Below, in pieces: positions 16,762-26,774 of a stretch of 64,000 bases of DNA (the first letter of the stretch is position 1; each line of letters opens with the position of its first letter). Position numbers and translations under genes: made by a program. Source of the stretch: Methylocella silvestris BL2 (lineage in GTDB: Bacteria; Pseudomonadota; Alphaproteobacteria; Rhizobiales; Beijerinckiaceae); the NCBI RefSeq assembly GCF_000021745.1, contig NC_011666.1, positions 1,674,001 to 1,738,000 on the forward strand. Direction: 5' to 3'. The notes under the pieces were generated by a model that made no database searches, was not told where the DNA came from, and worked only from the letters and a program-made list of their open reading frames with translations.

Positions 16762-19026
16762 ATGTATGGCGCACTCGGCGGACCGCGTCTGCTGCTGCGC
16801 CGGCTTCGCGAAGTCATGGCGGAGCCGGTCAGCCCGCAGGCTCGGCTCGACAAGATCGTCGTGCATATTGCGGCGAACATGGTCGCCGAAGTCTGTTCGG
16901 TCTATATCCTGCGCGCCGACGGAAGGCTCGAGCTCTATGCGACCGAAGGCCTCAATCGCGAGGCGGTTCATAACACCACCATGCGCGCGAGCGAGGGTCT
17001 CGTCGGCCTGATCGCCGAGACCGCCGAGCCGCTGGCGCTCGCCGACGCGCAAAATCATCCCTCCTTCTCCTATCGTCCGGAGACAGGCGAGGAGATCTAT
17101 TCCTCCTTCCTCGGCGTGCCGATCCTGCGCGGCGGCAATACGCTCGGCGTGCTCGACGTCCAGAACAGGGCGCGGCGCGTCTATACCGACGAGGAAATCG
17201 AGGCGCTGCAGACGACGGCGATGCTGCTCGCCGAAATGATCGCATCCGGCGAATTGCAGTCGCTCGCCGAGCCTGGCGCCGACATCGCGCTGGGACGCCC
17301 GCGTACGCTCAAGGGATCGGCCTTGGCCGAAGGCGTCGGCCTCGGCCATGTCGTGCTGCATGAGCCGCGCATCATCGTCAAGCAGCTCATCGCCGAAGAC
17401 ATGAAGCAGGAGATGGCGCGGCTCGACAAGGCCATCGGCGAGATGCGGGAATCGATCGACAGCCTGATCGAAGCCGGCAATATGGGGCCGGGCGAGCACC
17501 GCGAGGTGCTCGAAACCTTCCGCATGGTCGCGCATGACCGCGGCTGGCTGCGCCGCCTGCGCGAGGCCGTCGCCACCGGCCTCACCGCCGAAGCGGCCGT
17601 CGAGCGCGTCCAGAACGACGCCCGCGCAAAGCTGCAGCGCCATCCCGAGCCCTCGATGCGCGAGCGGCTGCATGACCTCGACGACCTCGCCAACCGGCTG
17701 CTGCATCAGCTGACCGGGCAGAGCTATGTCGCGACGCATGACGAATTGCCGCATAACGCCATCATCGTCGCGCGCTCGATGGGGCCCGCCGCCCTGCTCG
17801 AATATGACCGTTCGAAATTGCGCGGCCTCGTGCTGGAGGACGTCGGCGGCGGCAGCCATGTCGCGATCGTCGCCAGAGCGCTCGGCATCGCCGCAGCTGG
17901 CGACGTCGCCAATATCCTCGACTTCGTCGAACCTGGCGACGCCATCATCGTCGACGGCGTCTCCGGCGAGGTGCATGTGCGCCCGGCGCCCGACGTCGAG
18001 CACGCCTATGCCGAGAAGGCGCGGCTCCGCGCCAAGCGGCAGGAGCAATATCACAAGCTGCGCGACCTGCCCGCCGTCACTCGGGACGGCGTCGAGATCG
18101 AGCTGCATATGAACGCTGGCCTCCTCGTCGATTTGCAGCATCTCGCCGAAACCGGCGCGCAGTCCGTCGGCCTGTTCCGCACCGAATTGCAGTTCATGCT
18201 CGCCTCGCGCTTTCCGAAAATGAGCGAGCAGGAACGGCTTTATCGCTCGGCGCTTGACCTCGCCGCGGGCAAATCGATCACCTTCCGCACGCTCGATATC
18301 GGCTCCGATAAGGTGCTGCCCTATATGACGCAGGTCGAGGAGGAAAACCCGGCGCTTGGCTGGCGCGCCATCCGCATCGGCCTCGACCGGCCTGGGCTTC
18401 TCCGCACGCAATTGCGCGGCTTCTTACGCGCGGGAGCGGGGCGCCCCCTGCGCATCATGTTTCCGATGATCGCGAGCCTCGCCGAACTGGAAGCGGCGCG
18501 GGCGATCCTCGACCGCGAAATCGCCCAGCTCAAACGCCACCGCCGCGAACCGCCCTCCGAGCTCAAGGTCGGCGTCATGGTCGAAGTGCCGTCGCTGCTG
18601 TTCGAAATCGACGACATCTGCCGCAGCGTCGACTTCATCTCCGTCGGCTCGAACGATCTCATGCAGTATTTTTTCGCTGCGGACCGCGACAATAAGCGCG
18701 TCTCCAGACGGTTCGATCCGCTCGCGCCGCCTTTTTTGCGCGCCTTGAAGCAGATCGCCGACGCCGCGCGCGCCGCCTCGACGCAGTTGACGCTGTGCGG
18801 CGAAATGGGAGGCAAGCCGCTTGAAGCCCTGGCTTTGCTCGCGATCGGCTATCGCAGCCTGTCGATGTCGGCCGCCGCGATCGGGCCGGTCAAGGCCATG
18901 ATCCTGTCGGCGGATTTGCGTCTCGCCCGCGCCCTCGTGATGGCCCGGCTGAACGAAAAATCGACCGGATCAAGTCTGCGCGAAGGGCTGGCCCAATTCG
19001 CCGAGGATCATGGGATCCCGATTTAG
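16762..19026 (+). CDS. ptsP: Nitrogen-PTS phosphoenolpyruvate phosphotransferase (EI-Ntr)
   Basis: 754 aa from ATG 16762, just after AGGAAACAGCC. Enzyme I of the nitrogen phosphotransferase system autophosphorylates with PEP and passes phosphate to NPr and EIIA-Ntr, a regulatory chain linking nitrogen and carbon status to K+ transport and gene expression. Domains in order: GAF sensor (about 20-150), EI N-terminal and mobile domain with the phosphorylated histidine at about 366 in 'GGGSHVAIVARALG', and the PEP-binding barrel with 'GLFRTELQF', 'RTLDIGSDK', 'SVGSNDLMQYFFA' and 'LTLCGEMGG'. NPr and EIIA are elsewhere. Confidence 0.97.
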   Translation: MYGALGGPRLLLRRLREVMAEPVSPQARLDKIVVHIAANMVAEVCSVYILRADGRLELYATEGLNREAVHNTTMRASEGLVGLIAETAEPLALADAQNHPSFSYRPETGEEIYSSFLGVPILRGGNTLGVLDVQNRARRVYTDEEIEALQTTAMLLAEMIASGELQSLAEPGADIALGRPRTLKGSALAEGVGLGHVVLHEPRIIVKQLIAEDMKQEMARLDKAIGEMRESIDSLIEAGNMGPGEHREVLETFRMVAHDRGWLRRLREAVATGLTAEAAVERVQNDARAKLQRHPEPSMRERLHDLDDLANRLLHQLTGQSYVATHDELPHNAIIVARSMGPAALLEYDRSKLRGLVLEDVGGGSHVAIVARALGIAAAGDVANILDFVEPGDAIIVDGVSGEVHVRPAPDVEHAYAEKARLRAKRQEQYHKLRDLPAVTRDGVEIELHMNAGLLVDLQHLAETGAQSVGLFRTELQFMLASRFPKMSEQERLYRSALDLAAGKSITFRTLDIGSDKVLPYMTQVEEENPALGWRAIRIGLDRPGLLRTQLRGFLRAGAGRPLRIMFPMIASLAELEAARAILDREIAQLKRHRREPPSELKVGVMVEVPSLLFEIDDICRSVDFISVGSNDLMQYFFAADRDNKRVSRRFDPLAPPFLRALKQIADAARAASTQLTLCGEMGGKPLEALALLAIGYRSLSMSAAAIGPVKAMILSADLRLARALVMARLNEKSTGSSLREGLAQFAEDHGIPI

Positions 19027-19134
19027 GCCGCGGCCCCGAAACGATCGCCGCGCTTGCTAATTCTTTCAACGCATCAATCCGATCCGAAAAATCTGCAACT
19101 TTTCGGCGCGATGCTAAAGGTCCGACCAACCGCC

Positions 19135-20213
<1,079 letters not shown>

Positions 20214-20217
<4 letters not shown>

Positions 20218-20654
20218 GCCTGCCCGCGCCGAGCGCCTGGCTGGTCTTCGCGCTGCTGTCGGCGGCCTTCGCAGCTCTGACGGCGATCTTCGCCAAGATT
20301 GGCGTCGCCGAGGTCAATTCCAATCTGGCGACGCTGATCCGCACCATGATCATCGCGGCGATCCTCGGCGCCTTCCTCGCCGCGACGGGCGGACTTCGGG
20401 CGCTCTCATCGATTCCCGCGCGGAGCTGGCTGTTTCTCAGTTTGTCGGCGCTCGCGACCGGCGCATCCTGGGCCTGTTATTTCCGCGCGCTTCAGCTCGG
20501 CGACGCCGCGCGGGTGGCTCCGATCGACAAGCTATCCGTTGTTCTCGTCGCAATCTTTGCGGTTATGTTCCTTGGCGAGCGCCTCTCCCCCGCCAATTGG
20601 CTCGGGGTCGGCTTCATCGGCTGCGGCGCTCTCTTGATCGCCTTCGGCAAATAG
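20214..20654 (+). CDS. Single-domain EamA-family membrane transporter
   Basis: 146 aa with five hydrophobic helices and one EamA repeat, half the size of a usual two-repeat drug/metabolite transporter. Single-domain members probably work as dimers; substrate unknown. Family hallmarks are the small-residue-rich helices and a final '[20 protein letters not shown]'. Translation starts at TTG 20214, overlapping the prfA stop as TTGA, so it is coupled to prfA, although no functional connection is known. Confidence 0.88.
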
Positions 20655-20661
20655 GCGCCAG

Positions 20662-20979
20662 CTACAGATCCTGCTCGCCGGATCTCGCTCGCGCGTCGAA
20701 GACGCGTTGCGCGCTCATCGCCATCCGATGATCGGTATCGAACACAAATTCGGTAATGAGGTAAACAACGCCATGTATAATGACGCGCGTTTCAGAAGCG
20801 ACAGCCGCGTCTCCGGAATAAAAGCCGCAGACCTGCTTGCCGGCCTCGCGCGCAAGATCATTCGCCGCGAGCTCCGCGACCGGCTGCTCGACCAGCCTGT
20901 CTTCGAACAAGACCGCGGTTTGCCTTGAATCGCACAAAAATTCCGCGATGTGGACCACGAGCGCCGCTTCTACGATCAT
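20662..20979 (-). CDS. Hypothetical 105-aa protein
   Basis: ORF from ATG 20979 ('MIVEAALVVHIAEFL'), with AAAGGA six bases upstream, which makes translation plausible. It is soluble, mixed alpha/beta, with single Cys residues. No family is recognised. It converges on the EamA gene (seven bases between stops). The opposite-strand 73-aa frame (20707-20928) overlaps but lacks a ribosome site, so the minus frame is preferred. Confidence 0.5.
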   Translation of the reverse strand: MIVEAALVVHIAEFLCDSRQTAVLFEDRLVEQPVAELAANDLAREAGKQVCGFYSGDAAVASETRVIIHGVVYLITEFVFDTDHRMAMSAQRVFDARARSGEQDL

Positions 20980-21228
20980 GTTCAATCCTTTGCGCAAACA
21001 ATGAATGGAGCCGCCTGCAAGCGCCCCCTTCCCTATCCGCCGAGAACTGCCCTCGACGCGCGCCGCCGCCCGAAAAATCGGAAGTTCAGGACAACATACG
21101 CCCGGCGCGCAAAACGTGCGTTACAATTTTGTCGCGCAGCGCCTAGCGAAAGGCGCGCCAAACTATTAAACGAACCAAACCCATGGCTAAGCGTTTACCA
21201 AAGATGATCTTTTTTGGAGGAACGACGC

Positions 21229-21816
21229 ATGCTCGGGAAACAGCCCGCGGGCCACGGTCATCTCCGCGCCAATGGAGCCGAGGAGTCAGCGCCCTGGCTC
21301 GACGCTTTGATCTACGCCGAAGCCGGGCCGGACATCCCTGAGACGATCCGGGTGGAAAGCGTCGCCTTTGAAGATGGCGAGGCCATTCCGCCGCTGTTTA
21401 CCGCGCTCGGCGAGGGCGAATCGCCTCCGCTGCGCTGGCGCGGCGTGCCGGACGGCGCCGCTTCGATCGTCCTCGTCGTCGAGGACGCCGACAGCGAGAC
21501 GCCGGAACCCTTTCTTCATGCGATCGCCGTGAAAACGCCAGGCATGGACGACGATCTCATTCCCGGCGCGCTCTGCCCCGAGAACGCCTTCACGGAAGGG
21601 CTTCTGCTCGGCGTCAATTCGCGCGGAGCCTCGTCCTGGACGCCGCCCGATCCGCCGCCGGGCCGCAGCCCGCATCGCTATGTCTTTCAGATCTACGCGG
21701 TCGACCGGCGCCCCGATTTTGACGCGCCGCCGGGACGGGCCGAGATCATCCGCTTCCTGCAGAGCCGAGCCATCGCAAAGGGGCGTCTCACCGGAATCTT
21801 CGAGCGTTCTGCCTAA
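21229..21816 (+). CDS. PEBP / YbhB-family (Raf kinase inhibitor-like) protein
   Basis: 195 aa from ATG 21229, preceded by TTGGAGGAACGACGC, a strong ribosome site. The phosphatidylethanolamine-binding-protein fold is indicated by 'VESVAFEDGEAIPPLFTAL', 'PPLRWRGVPDGAASIVLVVEDAD' (ligand-pocket strand) and 'HRYVFQIYAVDRRPDF'. Bacterial YbhB/YbcL proteins have no clear in vivo role. There is no signal peptide, so it should be cytoplasmic. It is a single-gene unit ending at a strong terminator. Confidence 0.9.
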   Translation: MLGKQPAGHGHLRANGAEESAPWLDALIYAEAGPDIPETIRVESVAFEDGEAIPPLFTALGEGESPPLRWRGVPDGAASIVLVVEDADSETPEPFLHAIAVKTPGMDDDLIPGALCPENAFTEGLLLGVNSRGASSWTPPDPPPGRSPHRYVFQIYAVDRRPDFDAPPGRAEIIRFLQSRAIAKGRLTGIFERSA

Positions 21817-21883
21817 CTTATGGGCCAAGACGCATGGAACTTCCGCCGGGCAAACAAGCTTTATGAAAGGAGCTTAATTGCGC

Positions 21884-21909
21884 GGGACCGCTAGTGCGGT
21901 CCCTTTTCT
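21884..21909 (+). terminator. Rho-independent terminator
   Basis: GGGACCGC, loop TAGT, GCGGTCCC, then TTTTCT: a perfect 8-bp GC-rich stem with a T tract, 67 bases after the PEBP gene. This is the clearest intrinsic terminator in the window. Confidence 0.9.
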
Positions 21910-21940
21910 ACGCCACCCGAGAAAATGCGGGACTATCCCT

Positions 21941-22783
21941 ATGTTGATTCGCTACGGATACGATCTGGTCTTTCAATGCTTTCAGCCAACGCTGATGGTT
22001 TGTCTGCTCGACTCGCATCAAGAGTATGATTATCGCGTCCGCTTCAAGAGTCCGTTCTTTACGACCCCGTCGATCGCGACGCAGACCTATTACGACACCT
22101 TCGGAAACTGCGTCAGGCGCTTCGTCGCGCCAGCCGGCGATCTCGCGATCTCGCGCGATTTCGTGATCGAGGACAGCGGTCTTGCCGACGGCTATGAGCA
22201 GGTCGCGCAGGAAGTTCCGCTGGAGTTCCTGCCCAGCGAGACGCTGGTCTATCTGCTCGGCAGCCGCTACTGCGAAACCGACAAGCTCGGCGACATCGCC
22301 TGGCAATTGTTCGGTTCGACGCCGCGCGGCTGGCCACGGGTCAAGGCGATCTGCGACTTCGTCATGAACCATCTGACCTTTGGCTATCAATACGCCCGCT
22401 CCACCCGGACGGCCTTCGAGGCCTATAATGAACGGGTTGGCGTCTGCCGCGACTTCGCGCATCTCGCAGTGACCTTCTGCCGCTGCATGAACATCCCCGC
22501 CCGCTACGCGAACGGATTTTTGGGCGACATCGGCGTTCCTCCGGATCCCGCGCCGATGGATTACAACGCCTGGTTCGAAGTCTATCTCGATGGACGATGG
22601 ATTACCTTCGACGCCCGCCATAACACGCCGCGTATCGGGCGGATCACGGTCGCGCGCGGTCGCGACGCGACCGACATCCCGCTCGCGACGTCATTCGGCC
22701 CGCATATTCTCAAGCGCTTCAAGGTCTGGACCGAGGAAGTCGACGAATCCGTCGTGCGCGACCTGGAAAGACGCAGCGCTTAA
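21941..22783 (+). CDS. Transglutaminase-like protein
   Basis: 280 aa from ATG 21941 ('MLIRYGYDLVF'). The bacterial transglutaminase N-terminal domain (about 1-80) is followed by the cysteine-protease-like core, with nucleophile Cys in 'NERVGVCRDFAHLAVTFCR'. The strand that normally carries the catalytic His before Ala-Trp reads 'MDYNAWFEVYLDGRWITFDARHN', so an Asn stands at the usual His position, while the following Asp is kept. Related alphaproteobacterial proteins often vary here. The protein may be a peptidase, an amide-transferring enzyme or an inactive binder. It has no signal peptide. Confidence 0.85.
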   Translation: MLIRYGYDLVFQCFQPTLMVCLLDSHQEYDYRVRFKSPFFTTPSIATQTYYDTFGNCVRRFVAPAGDLAISRDFVIEDSGLADGYEQVAQEVPLEFLPSETLVYLLGSRYCETDKLGDIAWQLFGSTPRGWPRVKAICDFVMNHLTFGYQYARSTRTAFEAYNERVGVCRDFAHLAVTFCRCMNIPARYANGFLGDIGVPPDPAPMDYNAWFEVYLDGRWITFDARHNTPRIGRITVARGRDATDIPLATSFGPHILKRFKVWTEEVDESVVRDLERRSA

Positions 22784-22811
22784 ACTCAGGCCGCCCCCCC
22801 TCTTGGCCGCT

Positions 22812-22839
22812 CGGCGGCGCCAAAACTGTGGCGCCGCCG
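22812..22839. terminator. GC-rich hairpin after the transglutaminase gene
   Basis: An 11-bp perfect stem (CGGCGGCGCCA with TGGCGCCGCCG) around a six-base loop, 29 bases after the stop. There is no T tract, so it may act as an mRNA 3' stabiliser or a weak terminator. Confidence 0.5.
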
Positions 22840-22973
22840 CAGCACAGCGCCACAAAGCGCCTCTTCGGCTTGCGAAACCGCTCCCTGCTCTTGACCGCTT
22901 TGCGCGCTGAACGCGACGGTGTTTCTCCACGCCGCCGTGTCTGAGCGGCCGGCGGCCCCGGGGTGCGTAGCGT

Positions 22974-24281
22974 ATGCGTCAATCCAGTTGGCATCAGCGG
23001 TCGCCCGTTGGCGACCGCGCACCGTCTCCGCGCCGCTTTGCCGCCTCGCTTTGCGCGATCGCCTGCGTCAGCGCCTTGAGCCTCTCGGGCTGCTCCAATA
23101 TCAACGGCTTCCTTGAGCCCAATCCCGACGCCTTCTATGCGCCGGGCACGACGCATGTCGAGATGGTGGTCGCGACAACGCGCGCCCCGGCTGCGACCCG
23201 GGCGGTCATGTTCGGCGGCGGCCGGGCGGCCGAGCCGCAGTTTGCCGATATGCTGGTGTCGATTCCACCGACCGCCAACCGTAAAATTGGCGACGTGCAA
23301 TGGCCAAAGCAGCTTCCCGGCAACGCCTTGACGGATTTCGTGACTCTTCGCGCCGACGTCATCAATCGGGATCAGGCGATCGCCACCTTTGCCCGGCTGT
23401 TGCGCGACTCCAACAAAAGCGAGGCGATGGTCTTCGTGCATGGCTTCAACCAGCGCTACGACGACGCCGTCTATCGTTTCGCGCAAATCCTGCATGATTC
23501 CGGCGCGCTGGGCGAGGTCGCCCCCGTGCTGTTCACCTGGCCCTCGAAGGGCAGCGTGTTCTCTTATGGCTACGACCGTGAGAGCACGAATTATTCGCGC
23601 GACGCGCTTGAATCGCTTCTGCGCTTCCTGGCGAAAGACCCAAAGGTCAAGAAAATCTCGATCCTCGCCCATTCGATGGGCAATTGGGTGACGCTCGAAG
23701 CGCTGCGGCAGATGGCGATCCGCGATGGGCGGGTTGCGCCGAAAATTCAGCTGGTGCTTCTGGCTGCGCCCGACGTCGACGTCGAAGTCGCCGAGGAACA
23801 GATCGCCTCGATGGGGCCGGACCGGCCGCATGTGGTTCTCTTCACCTCGGAGGACGACAAGGCGCTCGCGGCGTCAAAGGAAGTGTGGGGCGCGCCGCGC
23901 CTCGGCGCCATCAATCCCGACGTCGAACCCTACCGCACCATGCTGGCGAAGGAAAAAATTTCGGTCATCAATCTGACCACGTTCCCCTCGCATGACGAAT
24001 TCAACCACGGCAAATTCGCCGAAGACCCGAAAGTGATCGAGTTGATCGGGCGCGGCCTCGCCTCAGGACAGGTGCTGACCGATTCCCGCGTCGGCTTCGG
24101 CGAAAAGATCATGCAGACGACGGCGAGCGCGGCGAGCTCCGTCGGCCACGCCGCCGGCCTCGTCGTCTCGGCGCCAGTGGCCATCGTCGATCCCGACACG
24201 CGGGACCATTTCGACGAGCAGGTCGATCAGTTCACCCAGTCGGTGAAGCAGATCGGGCCGACGTCCGAGCCGACGCGTTAG
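22974..24281 (+). CDS. Lipoprotein alpha/beta hydrolase (DUF900 type)
   Basis: 435 aa. A cationic N-terminus and hydrophobic stretch end in a lipobox ('ALSLSGC', Cys about 39), so it is probably an envelope lipoprotein. The alpha/beta-hydrolase core belongs to the DUF900 / COG4782 group: 'VFVHGFNQRYDDAVYRFAQ' and nucleophile elbow A-H-S-M-G-N, the acid residue probably near 'FTSEDDKAL', and His in the 'FPSHDEFNHGKF' region. Substrate unknown. A C-terminal extension of about 70 residues looks helical. It appears monocistronic. Confidence 0.88.
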   Translation: MRQSSWHQRSPVGDRAPSPRRFAASLCAIACVSALSLSGCSNINGFLEPNPDAFYAPGTTHVEMVVATTRAPAATRAVMFGGGRAAEPQFADMLVSIPPTANRKIGDVQWPKQLPGNALTDFVTLRADVINRDQAIATFARLLRDSNKSEAMVFVHGFNQRYDDAVYRFAQILHDSGALGEVAPVLFTWPSKGSVFSYGYDRESTNYSRDALESLLRFLAKDPKVKKISILAHSMGNWVTLEALRQMAIRDGRVAPKIQLVLLAAPDVDVEVAEEQIASMGPDRPHVVLFTSEDDKALAASKEVWGAPRLGAINPDVEPYRTMLAKEKISVINLTTFPSHDEFNHGKFAEDPKVIELIGRGLASGQVLTDSRVGFGEKIMQTTASAASSVGHAAGLVVSAPVAIVDPDTRDHFDEQVDQFTQSVKQIGPTSEPTR

Positions 24282-24477
24282 AATATTGTGGAAGGCGTCT
24301 TGTCGGAGGCAGAGGCAAGGCCGCCGCGCGCGGCGCAGATGACGCGGTGGCGGCCAGGCTTCTCGATCCGTGAAGGATGATTGTCGTCGAAGGGCGAACG
24401 ACTTCAGGGAGATATCGACATAACGCCGGAGGTTCGCGGCTGCTCTTGCGCCGCGATCCGAACCCGAAAACCCAGCT

Positions 24478-24765
24478 TTAAGCCAGATCCGCCAGCCGCA
24501 CCGCCGTGCCGGTCGCCAGAACGCGACGCAGGCTGACGCCGGACTCATCGGCGGGAGCGATCCCGTCGGTCACATAATTCACGTCGATGATCGCGTCCGC
24601 GTCTACGTCTTCGGCCCGGCGGATCAGCTCTTGCAGCGCGACTGCGCGCCAATCTCCCTGGGAGGCGTCGACCGGCCCGGCATGCCAGGCGGAAGCGGCG
24701 CTGATCTTCCCGATCGGGTAAAGGATGCGGCCTTCATTCACGAAGTCCGTTGAGCTGATATGCAT
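24478..24765 (-). CDS. YbjQ-like small protein
   Basis: 95 aa from ATG 24765 ('MHISSTDFVNEGRILYPIG'), with CCGGAG nine bases upstream. The block 'ALQELIRRAEDVDADAIIDV' resembles the conserved 'A..LGADAVIGV' helix-strand of YbjQ/UPF0145 proteins, which form pentamers of unknown role, although this copy is diverged. An AT-rich promoter-like stretch lies upstream (24840-24960). It is a single gene between the lipoprotein hydrolase and purH. Confidence 0.65.
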   Translation of the reverse strand: MHISSTDFVNEGRILYPIGKISAASAWHAGPVDASQGDWRAVALQELIRRAEDVDADAIIDVNYVTDGIAPADESGVSLRRVLATGTAVRLADLA

Positions 24766-25003
24766 AGACTTGTCTCCGGTGCGATCCACGATAGAAGCCA
24801 AGGGTTTCCCGAAACTTAAGCCGGGGGGCTCGCCCTCGTGTAAAGCGACTATCGCTGGTTCAATCTGAACCGTAGGTGACTTAGCACACCTTGCTGCACC
24901 GCAATATTCAAAAAAAGTTTGGGTTGAATTTCATAAACTTTAACAGTTGCTTAGTCTTTGTTGCGCCGCGCCGCCGGCCGCCGCTTTTGCGCCACAAACG
25001 GGC

Positions 25004-26596
25004 TCAATGACGGAAATGTCTCACGCCGGTGAAGACCATCGCCACCCCTGCCGCGTCGGCGGCGGCGATGACCTCGGCGTCGCGCAGGGAGCCGCCCGGC
25101 TGGATCAGCGCCGTCGCGCCGGCTTCGATCGCCGTCTCCACGCCATCGGCGAAGGGAAAGAAAGCGTCCGAGGCGACGACCGATCGCAGCGCCAGACTTT
25201 CGGGCAGCCCCGCCTGCCGCGCCGCTTCCGCGGCTTTGATTGCGGCGATGCGCGTCGAATCGACCCGGCTCATCTGACCTGCCCCCACGCCAACCGTCGC
25301 GCCGGACCTGGCGTAGACGATCGCATTCGACTTCACATGTTTCGCGACGCGAAACGCGAAAGTGAGATCGCTCCATTCCGCCTCGGTCGGCTCGCGCTTG
25401 GTGACGACGCGCAGATCCATATCGTCGACGACGGCATTGTCGCGCCCCTGCGCCAGGAAGCCGCCGGCGACGGGGCGAACAAAGAGGCCTGTCGCGCGGG
25501 GATCCGGCAGTCCCCCTGCGATCAGCAGCCGCAAATTCTTCTTGGCGGCGACGATCTCGATCGCCGCTTCATCGGCGTCCGGCGCGATGATGACTTCGGT
25601 GAAAATTTGCACGATTTCGGCCGCCGCTTTGGCGTCGAGCTTGCGGTTCACCGCCACAACGCCGCCGAAGGCGGAGACCGGATCGCAGCGCAGCGCCAGC
25701 CGATAGGCTTCTTCCAGGGTCGCGGCCTCGGCGACGCCGCAGGGATTTGAATGCTTGATGATCGCGACGGCGGCGGTCCGCTCCGGATCGAATTCGGCGA
25801 CGAGTTCGTAGGCCGCGTCCGTATCGCCGATATTATTGTAGGAGAGCTGCTTGCCCTGGAGCTGGCGGGCGGTCGAAACGCCATAGCGCCGTTCGCCGGT
25901 GGCGTAGAAGGCCGCCTGCTGATGTGGATTCTCGCCATAGCGCAAGTTCAGCGCGAGCTTGCCGCCGATGGCGCGGAAATCCGGCGCATCCGCGCCGATC
26001 TGCTCTGCGAACCAGTTCGAGATCGCGGCGTCATAGACGGCCGTGCGCGCGAACGCCTTCTGCGCCAGCCTTTGCCGAAGCGCCAGGGTCGTCGCGCCGC
26101 CATTGGCCTCGAGTTCGGCAAGCAGAGGCGCGTAATCCTCGATTGCGACGACGACCGCGACGTCGTTGAAATTCTTGGAGGCGGCGCGGATCATGGCCGG
26201 GCCGCCGATGTCGATGTTCTCGATGCACTGGTCGAAGTCGGCGCCCGCGTCGATCGTCGCCTGAAACGGATAGAGATTGACGACGAGCAGGTCGATCGGC
26301 TCGATGCCATGGGCGAGCATTGCCGCCTCGTGTTCCGGATTTTCGCGAATGGCGAGAAGACCGCCATGCACCTTGGGGTGCAGCGTTTTGACCCTTCCGT
26401 CCATCAATTCGGGAAATCCGGTGACGTCGGCGACGTCGACGACCTTCAGCCCCGCCTCGACCAGAGCGGCATGGGTGCCCCCGGTCGAGATGAGTTCGAT
26501 CCCGAGCGTGGTGAGGCCGCGCGCGAAGTCGATGAGGCCGGTCTTGTCGGAAACGGAGATCAGCGCCCGGGCGGCGCGGCGGAATTCTTGCGACAT
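25004..26596 (-). CDS. purH: Bifunctional AICAR formyltransferase / IMP cyclohydrolase
   Basis: 530 aa from ATG 26596 ('[20 protein letters not shown]'). It performs the last two steps of IMP synthesis. The N-terminal MGS-like cyclohydrolase domain holds '[13 protein letters not shown]' and '[13 protein letters not shown]'. The larger AICAR transformylase domain has '[15 protein letters not shown]', '[11 protein letters not shown]' with the catalytic Lys-His, and 'KSNAIVYA'. Length and motifs are normal. It follows copA on the same strand after about 180 bases containing an inverted repeat. Confidence 0.97.
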   Translation of the reverse strand: MSQEFRRAARALISVSDKTGLIDFARGLTTLGIELISTGGTHAALVEAGLKVVDVADVTGFPELMDGRVKTLHPKVHGGLLAIRENPEHEAAMLAHGIEPIDLLVVNLYPFQATIDAGADFDQCIENIDIGGPAMIRAASKNFNDVAVVVAIEDYAPLLAELEANGGATTLALRQRLAQKAFARTAVYDAAISNWFAEQIGADAPDFRAIGGKLALNLRYGENPHQQAAFYATGERRYGVSTARQLQGKQLSYNNIGDTDAAYELVAEFDPERTAAVAIIKHSNPCGVAEAATLEEAYRLALRCDPVSAFGGVVAVNRKLDAKAAAEIVQIFTEVIIAPDADEAAIEIVAAKKNLRLLIAGGLPDPRATGLFVRPVAGGFLAQGRDNAVVDDMDLRVVTKREPTEAEWSDLTFAFRVAKHVKSNAIVYARSGATVGVGAGQMSRVDSTRIAAIKAAEAARQAGLPESLALRSVVASDAFFPFADGVETAIEAGATALIQPGGSLRDAEVIAAADAAGVAMVFTGVRHFRH

Positions 26597-26619
26597 TTGA
26601 GGGAATCCAACAGCCCAAA

Positions 26620-26656
26620 GCATTTTCAGGCGAAGCGAATCGGGTCCCGAAAATGC
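26620..26656. repeat. GCATTTTC...GAAAATGC inverted repeat
   Basis: Eight-base perfect arms (26620-26627, 26649-26656) enclose 21 bases that begin AGGCGAAGCG. It resembles a palindromic intergenic repeat that I recall from Hyphomicrobiales genomes. It lies between copA and purH and could end copA transcription or sit in the purH leader. Confidence 0.45.
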
Positions 26657-26774
26657 GCTACAACGACGATCCGTAACCCAGATCGGCCCGCGGAAACGGC
26701 GCGCGCCGCCCCGCCGGACGACTGGCTGTTAGCATGAAGCGCGCCGCGATCCTATCCCGGGGATCAGCCCAAAA

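Noticed and set aside
16081..18411. 776-aa minus-strand ORF
   Set aside because: It lies entirely antisense to lysC and ptsP, which have full family motifs; long antisense frames are expected at this GC content, and its sequence shows no domain.
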